A stretch of 8,694 nt of DNA from an uncultured Oscillospiraceae bacterium (lineage in GTDB: Bacteria > Bacillota > Clostridia > Oscillospirales > Ruminococcaceae): positions 1 to 8,694 of the forward strand of contig CAJULF010000084.1 of NCBI GenBank assembly GCA_910587135.1, written 5' to 3'. Below, one piece after another: positions 4,775 to 8,694 of this stretch. The translations under genes and the position numbers were made by a program. A model generated the notes under the pieces. The model was not told where the DNA came from, made no database searches, and saw only the letters and a list, made by a program, of their open reading frames with translations. Within the stretch, counting starts at the first letter, position 1. Each line of letters starts with the position of its first letter.

Positions 4775-5898
4775 ACATTCTCCTTTTCACAAGCCGTGGT
4801 TTCTATCTCGTGACCGTATTTTTCATCAAAGATTTTCAGCCGTTTTCCGATAGCCTCGATAACCTTAGTTGTAACCGCGTTTCCCGCTTGCTTATATAGC
4901 TGCGCGTCGGACATTCCAAGCGCCGTCACCTTGCCGAATTGCTCGTCTGTAAAGCCTTGCAAACGCCAGCATTCAATCGGCATCAATCGCCTTATCCGTC
5001 CGCAATGCACAATGCCGTGCCTGTCCGTGACGGTAATAGTGAACATCGGCTCGCCGGAATTTTTAACGCGCCGCCCGTTTTGCCATGCTTTTTCCTTAAA
5101 CGGATTAATAATCGGCTGCGGTTCTTCCACCAGCACAGCGGAATGCTCGCCGCGATGATTACTCACGCCGCTGTCCTGCCGCGCCGTTATACATCGGGCA
5201 TTGTCGGTTATCTGCGGATTCGGGTTCTGATCGATAAGATACAGCCCCGTTTTTCCGCCTCCGCCGCCCGAACCGGAGCATTGTGTAACAGCGTCGCCGC
5301 TTGTAAGATAGACGCGCCTACCCTGCGAGCCGCCGTTTATCAGCAGCCGGATATTTTTCTTGTACTGCGTTCCGAAAGCCAATATTTCGAGGGGACTTCG
5401 CTCTCCAAGATGTCCGACAATGAACACCCGTCGTCGGGACTGTCTGACTCGGAAGTTTTTGCTGTCAAGACAGCGCCAGCATACGCTGTACCCCAATTCG
5501 CAAAGCGTGTCAAGGATTTTTGCGAAGCAGTACCCCTTTTGAGCGCTAAGCAGTCCGGGAACGTTTTCAAAGATAAAATAGCGAGGTCGCTTGGCTTCAA
5601 GGATTCTTGCGAGCTCAAAAAAGAGAGTACCCCGCGGATCAGCGAACGATAAACGGCGGCCGGCGTTGCTGAAAGGCTGGCACGGAAAACCGCCGACGAG
5701 GAGGTCAAAATCTTTAAGGTTTTCCGTATTGATTTGCGTGATGTCGGAATAAAAATCCTCTCCTTCCGTATTATACAAGGCTTTGTAAGCGGCTGCGGCA
5801 AATTTGTCGATCTCGCAGCTTCCGATACATTCAAAGCCGCCCGCTTTCTCGAGACCGCTGCGGAAACCGCCGATTCCGGCAAAAAACTTAATTGCTAT
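4771..5898 (-). CDS. C5-cytosine DNA methyltransferase with AUA at its start
   Basis: A 375-residue orphan cytosine methyltransferase if read from AUA at 5898-5896. All main motifs are present in order: motif I FFAGIGGF (5-12), motif IV GGFPCQPFS with catalytic Cys73, motif VI ENV (111-113), motif VIII RQSRRRVFIVG, a variable target-recognition region with a glycine run, motif IX RRLMPIECWRLQGF and motif X QAGNAV. As with the adenine methyltransferase, no ATG, GTG or TTG lies in frame before motif I; the first is TTG at 5778. The frame opens at the stop of the DUF4314 gene (5934-5932). GGGAG lies 7 bases before the AUA. An AUU at 5892 is a less well spaced alternative. No cognate endonuclease is adjacent. 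It is likely a self-protection enzyme of the mobile element. Confidence 0.9.
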   Translation of the reverse strand: MAIKFFAGIGGFRSGLEKAGGFECIGSCEIDKFAAAAYKALYNTEGEDFYSDITQINTENLKDFDLLVGGFPCQPFSNAGRRLSFADPRGTLFFELARILEAKRPRYFIFENVPGLLSAQKGYCFAKILDTLCELGYSVCWRCLDSKNFRVRQSRRRVFIVGHLGERSPLEILAFGTQYKKNIRLLINGGSQGRRVYLTSGDAVTQCSGSGGGGGKTGLYLIDQNPNPQITDNARCITARQDSGVSNHRGEHSAVLVEEPQPIINPFKEKAWQNGRRVKNSGEPMFTITVTDRHGIVHCGRIRRLMPIECWRLQGFTDEQFGKVTALGMSDAQLYKQAGNAVTTKVIEAIGKRLKIFDEKYGHEIETTACEKENV

Positions 5899-5931
5899 AA
5901 AATCACTCCCTACAAATTTTCGTGCTGATTT

Positions 5932-6189
5932 TTACATCGACATTTTCGGTTCCTGAACTTCTGTCTGCTCCGTGATCTTGTGGAACTTATCCACCTCGGG
6001 ACAGACACCAAGCGCTCTGCCGTTGTCGAAATTCACATGAACCGTACCCATGTCGTCGACTGCGACTACTGTGCCTTTCGTTCCCGCAGGAACAGGTCGC
6101 GGATCATCGCCCATAGAATCAAGCTGCACTCGCGTTCCCGCCGGATAATGCTCCTTGTAAAAATCTACACGTCCTCTGCTCATCGCCAT
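5932..6189 (-). CDS. DUF4314 family protein
   Basis: An 85-residue protein with the DUF4314 pattern: YPAGTRVQLDSMGDDPRPVPAG (15-36) leading into GTKGTVVAVDDMGTVHVNFDNG (36-57), then LGVCPEVDKFHKI. This is a small SH3-like beta fold common in mobile elements of Clostridia; its function is not established. The last dozen residues (TEQTEVQEPKMSM) form a polar tail with the PxMSM ending. The final 12 bases (ATGTCGATGTAA) are identical to the end of the SpoVG gene at 831. ATG at 6189 follows GGAGGTG; a second ATG at 6183 is also in frame. The gene lies 33 bases before the AUA start of the cytosine methyltransferase. Confidence 0.85.
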   Translation of the reverse strand: MAMSRGRVDFYKEHYPAGTRVQLDSMGDDPRPVPAGTKGTVVAVDDMGTVHVNFDNGRALGVCPEVDKFHKITEQTEVQEPKMSM

Positions 6190-6246
6190 AATAACACCTC
6201 CAATCTGTGTGATTTTTTATGTTAACGAACGACCAAGGTCGCCCTG

Positions 6247-6624
6247 TCACATACTCAAATAATTTGTCTGCTGCGGTTCGTTCCTCAGCTTTTCATAAGC
6301 CGCCTCTATACTAAGCGCACCGCGAACATCACTTTCGGAAAGCGCGTTCTCAAATTCCTCAGCGGTAATTCTCCAAAGCCCGTCGAGCCTTGCGCAAAGC
6401 CGATTCACATCGGAAATTTTATCCTCGGGCAGCAGTCGGTCACACACGCTCTTTGCTATCTCATCGTTATCGTCGGTAGGGTAGAAGTCGAGATATATCT
6501 TCTCGCTGCAAGTAATCGGAATATCTTCGCCGATCCCGATGCTGCCCAAGTGGTCAAAAAGCTCGTTCGTGGGCGCGTCAAACTTTACGGAATTATTTCC
6601 GTTCTTAATAAAAAATCTTATCAT
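6247..6624 (-). CDS. Short protein like the N-terminal part of the ArdA-like fusion
   Basis: A 125-residue acidic protein. Its layout resembles the first 90 residues of the larger ArdA-like protein encoded at 7018-8478. Both have MI(R/K) plus a strand (MIRFFIKN against MIKATIQN), then an acidic helix ending LGSIGIGEDI against LGEIGMNPEH. A second strand follows (KIYLDFYP), and then LNxL-type text: VNRLCARLDGLWRITAEEFENAL against LNYLGKRLDGLDKLERKQFLAAL. The similarity is by eye and modest. It could be a free-standing copy of that domain. The C-terminus is NYLSM, a relaxed form of the MSM ending. ATG at 6624 follows GGAGAG; the upstream gene stops two bases earlier. The function is not known; an antirestriction-related role is only inferred. 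Confidence 0.7.
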   Translation of the reverse strand: MIRFFIKNGNNSVKFDAPTNELFDHLGSIGIGEDIPITCSEKIYLDFYPTDDNDEIAKSVCDRLLPEDKISDVNRLCARLDGLWRITAEEFENALSESDVRGALSIEAAYEKLRNEPQQTNYLSM

Positions 6625-6625
6625 C

Positions 6626-7006
6626 TTAAACTCTCCAATTTAACAGTCCAATGCCGTCCCTGAACAACATAACTCCCGCAAATATTGTCATCACGGTTGA
6701 GTTGTCAATCAGATTCACGTCGCATAATTCATGTAATGAAATGTCTACGCTGCCGTGATATACCGCTTTCGCCGCCGTAAACAGCGCATAGCTCTCAGTG
6801 GATATTCCCGTAATATCAAGGCTTTTAAAGTTCACGGAATATCCGGTCAATGCGCTCCGCGCCCGTTTCCACAAAAACTTATCCGCGGACAATAAAAAAA
6901 CAGCCGCGACATATTCGTTGCGGCTGCTATATGGATTGTGGACATTTGCGGCGATAAACTCCGTAAACGTCTTTCTGTGCCAAGCGCTTTTAAATTTTGT
7001 TTTCAT
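6626..7006 (-). CDS. Unrecognised 126-residue protein (possibly DUF6075-like)
   Basis: A basic, largely helical protein. Visible pieces are WHRKTFTEFIAANV (9-22), EYVAAVFLLSADKFLW (32-47), ISTESYALFTAAKAVYHG (68-85) and a hydrophobic C-terminal helix (VMTIFAGVMLFRDGIGLL). The order and spacing vaguely recall DUF6075 proteins of Clostridia elements, but I would not rely on that. There is no signal peptide. Unlike most of its small neighbours it lacks the C-terminal methionine ending. The ATG at 7006 follows AGGTG, 11 bases after the stop of the ArdA-like gene, and its stop lies just before the next ATG, so it is in the same operon. Confidence 0.65.
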   Translation of the reverse strand: MKTKFKSAWHRKTFTEFIAANVHNPYSSRNEYVAAVFLLSADKFLWKRARSALTGYSVNFKSLDITGISTESYALFTAAKAVYHGSVDISLHELCDVNLIDNSTVMTIFAGVMLFRDGIGLLNWRV

Positions 7007-7017
7007 ACCACACCTAC

Positions 7018-8478
7018 TTACATTGACATTTCCGGCTCGTCGCTCTGCGTTTGTTCCGGAATATTTTCCGAGATTTTTTCGTTCAATTTTTCGAGAAACT
7101 CGCAGTCATCAAACTTCAAATCACCGTTGTGCCTTACGGTAAATTTCACGCACTTCTTAAGCCATTCAAATTCTTCCGTGCCGAACAGCTTATCCTTGTC
7201 AACCAATCCTGACCGCACAGCGAAGTTCTCTTTTGCCGCGTCATAATCGTCATAATAATTCCCGTTCCAAAGTGATTTTCCGTCATAGGTTCTGCCCCAA
7301 GTGACAAACTCAAAGCCGTATTCATCGCTATATTTCGCCGCCAGAACTGTTTGATTGAACTCCGCAAGACAACGGTATTTGTCATTCAGCCCATCCGCCT
7401 TTAATTCGGGAGAATTTTCGTAATCCGAACAATATTCGTAAATCCCGCGCACAAACCGACCGAGCGCGAGATATTCTTCGCGGTTTTTTTCGGTAAATAC
7501 GCAGTCGCTGCAAAGCGCGTCGTTATCCGCGATTTTAACGCTTGCGCCGTCACATAAATTTACAAAAAAAACGCCGTTATTTTCGGAAAAATCGTAATTA
7601 TTTTCTCGCAAAAATCGCGCGATCTCCTGTTTGAAAATGCTTTCGGGCTTTTCGCTTTTAATTTGAATACCCTCGGTTTTCAGCAGCTCGTTCAGCCCGA
7701 AAATATCCTTTGTCTTTTCGACCGCGCAAATCTTTTCCCACTGCTCGTCTGAAATATCTCGGCTTGAATCCACCTCGATCTTGCAATCAAGAATATCGTC
7801 CGCGCCGAGTCTGCAAAGCGCCTTTTTGACCGCAATATCTTCACACGGCATTTCCGCATATTCAAACAAGCCGCCGTAGCCGATCTCAACCATCACAAAC
7901 GCGTCAGGATCATTGATATACGGCGGAAACGTTGTTCCGTTGAAGTTTTCCTCAAACGGAATATCCTCGTTAATAAAGAGCTTTCCGTATTCCGTGTCGA
8001 TTCCTTTGCCCGATTCCAGTAGCTTTCTGCCCTCATCAATAAGCCACTCGCTGTTGTTACATTCGGATTCGGAGAGTCCTCCGCGGATGTTGAGCATATG
8101 GATCAGTCCGATGCGCTCGATATCGTCCGTGCTCTCTATCAACGTAAAACGCGCGAGGTTGTCCGTAAGGTTGATAATGTTTTTCAAACCATATCCGATT
8201 CCCGTTTCCTCACATGACAGTGCGGCAAGGAACTGTTTCCTTTCCAACTTGTCCAGCCCGTCAAGCCGCTTGCCGAGATAGTTGAGCGCGTCAAGATTTA
8301 CATCGCAGTCCGCAAGCACGGATAACTCCGAAGGCACAATTTCAATAACCGTAGCCATCGGTGCGAGATGTTCCGGATTCATTCCGATCTCGCCGAGCTT
8401 TTTCGACAGCTCCGTTTCTGAACACGGGAATCGTATTTCTGTGCAGTACGGGCTGTTCTGAATTGTTGCTTTGATCAT
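7018..8478 (-). CDS. ArdA-like antirestriction protein fused to an extra C-terminal domain
   Basis: A 486-residue acidic protein. The first part (about 1-260) resembles the long ArdA-annotated proteins of Clostridia elements: LNYLGKRLDGLDKLERKQF, LKNIINLTDNLARFTLI, a GGLSESE loop, YGKLFINEDIPFEENFNGTTFPPYI and YAEMPCEDIAVKKAL. ArdA proteins are acidic DNA mimics that block type I restriction enzymes. The second part (about 280-470) is a distinct region with FKQEIARFLRENNYDF, LAEFNQTVLAAKYSDEYGFEF and VTWGRTYDGKSLWNGNYYDDYD; I have a vague memory of it as a free-standing mobile-element protein. The tail ends DEPEMSM. ATG at 8478 follows GGAGGT at 8488-8483; the GTG at 8490 lies in that ribosome binding site and is rejected. 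Antirestriction activity is inferred from similarity. Confidence 0.75.
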   Translation of the reverse strand: MIKATIQNSPYCTEIRFPCSETELSKKLGEIGMNPEHLAPMATVIEIVPSELSVLADCDVNLDALNYLGKRLDGLDKLERKQFLAALSCEETGIGYGLKNIINLTDNLARFTLIESTDDIERIGLIHMLNIRGGLSESECNNSEWLIDEGRKLLESGKGIDTEYGKLFINEDIPFEENFNGTTFPPYINDPDAFVMVEIGYGGLFEYAEMPCEDIAVKKALCRLGADDILDCKIEVDSSRDISDEQWEKICAVEKTKDIFGLNELLKTEGIQIKSEKPESIFKQEIARFLRENNYDFSENNGVFFVNLCDGASVKIADNDALCSDCVFTEKNREEYLALGRFVRGIYEYCSDYENSPELKADGLNDKYRCLAEFNQTVLAAKYSDEYGFEFVTWGRTYDGKSLWNGNYYDDYDAAKENFAVRSGLVDKDKLFGTEEFEWLKKCVKFTVRHNGDLKFDDCEFLEKLNEKISENIPEQTQSDEPEMSM

Positions 8479-8504
8479 GTATACCTCCACTTTTCGACAG
8501 GGTG

Positions 8505-8694
8505 TTATCTCATTCCCATATCCATATCTTCGCCGGGTTCATCGACCGAGGTTATATTGACGTACTCGCCGATGATACCGAGCGCTTCCTCATAGCTGCC
8601 GCTGCCGAAAACCTTTTCCGTCATTTCGGACGCTTCCGCCGACATACCGTTTCTTTTCAGAGTTTTCGCCGCGATTCCGACAAGATTGAAGATG
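8505..8694 (-). CDS. 3' end of an unrecognised gene with a methionine-rich C-terminus
   Basis: Sixty-two codons at the window edge, open on the minus strand without an internal stop. The readable protein runs IFNLVGIAAKTLKRNG, then MSAEASEMTEKVFG, then SGSYEEALGIIGEYVN and the acidic tail VDEPGEDMDMGMR. It looks like two or three helices followed by a tail; similar short proteins occur in Clostridia conjugative elements in my memory, without known function. The ending MDMGMR resembles the methionine endings of downstream genes but has one extra arginine. The 5' part lies outside the window. It ends 26 bases before the ArdA-like gene and is presumably cotranscribed with it. Confidence 0.7.
   Translation of the reverse strand, partial: IFNLVGIAAKTLKRNGMSAEASEMTEKVFGSGSYEEALGIIGEYVNITSVDEPGEDMDMGMR

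Noticed and set aside
5340..5882. Minus-strand 180-codon frame inside the cytosine methyltransferase
   Set aside because: It is an alternative frame of the conserved methyltransferase and shows no own domain or ribosome binding site.
6190..6246. Small inverted repeat CGAC-CTTG-GTCG in the gap before the DUF4314 gene
   Set aside because: Only four base pairs with no T-run close enough for a terminator; likely chance.

Overview
The window looks like an accessory block of a Gram-positive gut Clostridia-type genome (Oscillospiraceae/Ruminococcus-like), most likely part of an integrative conjugative element or large mobile element. This is inferred from the gene families (DUF4314, DUF3849-like, ArdA-like, SpoVG, Bro-N antirepressor, orphan DNA methyltransferases), from strong GGAGG ribosome binding sites and from dense packing. 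All supported genes lie on the minus strand, so transcription runs from position 8694 towards 1. Most neighbours overlap by a few bases or lie within about 80 bases, consistent with one or a few long operons. No rRNA, tRNA, CRISPR array, transposase or integrase was seen.

In transcription order, the first part (8694-5932) holds the 3' end of an unrecognised gene, a large ArdA-like fusion protein, a small unrecognised protein, a short ArdA-N-like protein and a DUF4314 protein. The middle (5898-1793) holds a C5-cytosine methyltransferase, a small LPD28-like protein, a structured leader, a D12-class adenine methyltransferase, an AbrB-like regulator, a Bro-N/KilAC antirepressor and a DUF3849-like protein. 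There is no restriction endonuclease beside either methyltransferase, so both look like orphan or self-protection enzymes that fit with the ArdA-like genes as an anti-restriction set. The last part (1792-1) holds a stack of hairpins, then two nearly duplicate pilin-like membrane proteins that bracket a tiny membrane protein and a SpoVG homologue, then a TadV/CpaA-type prepilin peptidase and the first codons of another gene.

Two signals stand out. First, both methyltransferases are complete only if translation starts at an AUA codon sitting exactly where a start should be behind a Shine-Dalgarno sequence. In-frame ATG/GTG/TTG starts occur only after the cofactor-binding motif. The adenine methyltransferase has in addition a hairpin able to hide its very strong Shine-Dalgarno, overlapped by a possible 19-residue leader ORF. 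Second, six complete proteins from unrelated families, and nearly a seventh that is cut by the window edge, end in methionine. The recurring form is Pro-x-Met-Ser/Lys-Met, attached through a polar tail. The enzymes, DNA-binding proteins and membrane proteins of the same operon lack it. This looks like a shared C-terminal tag whose role is unknown.
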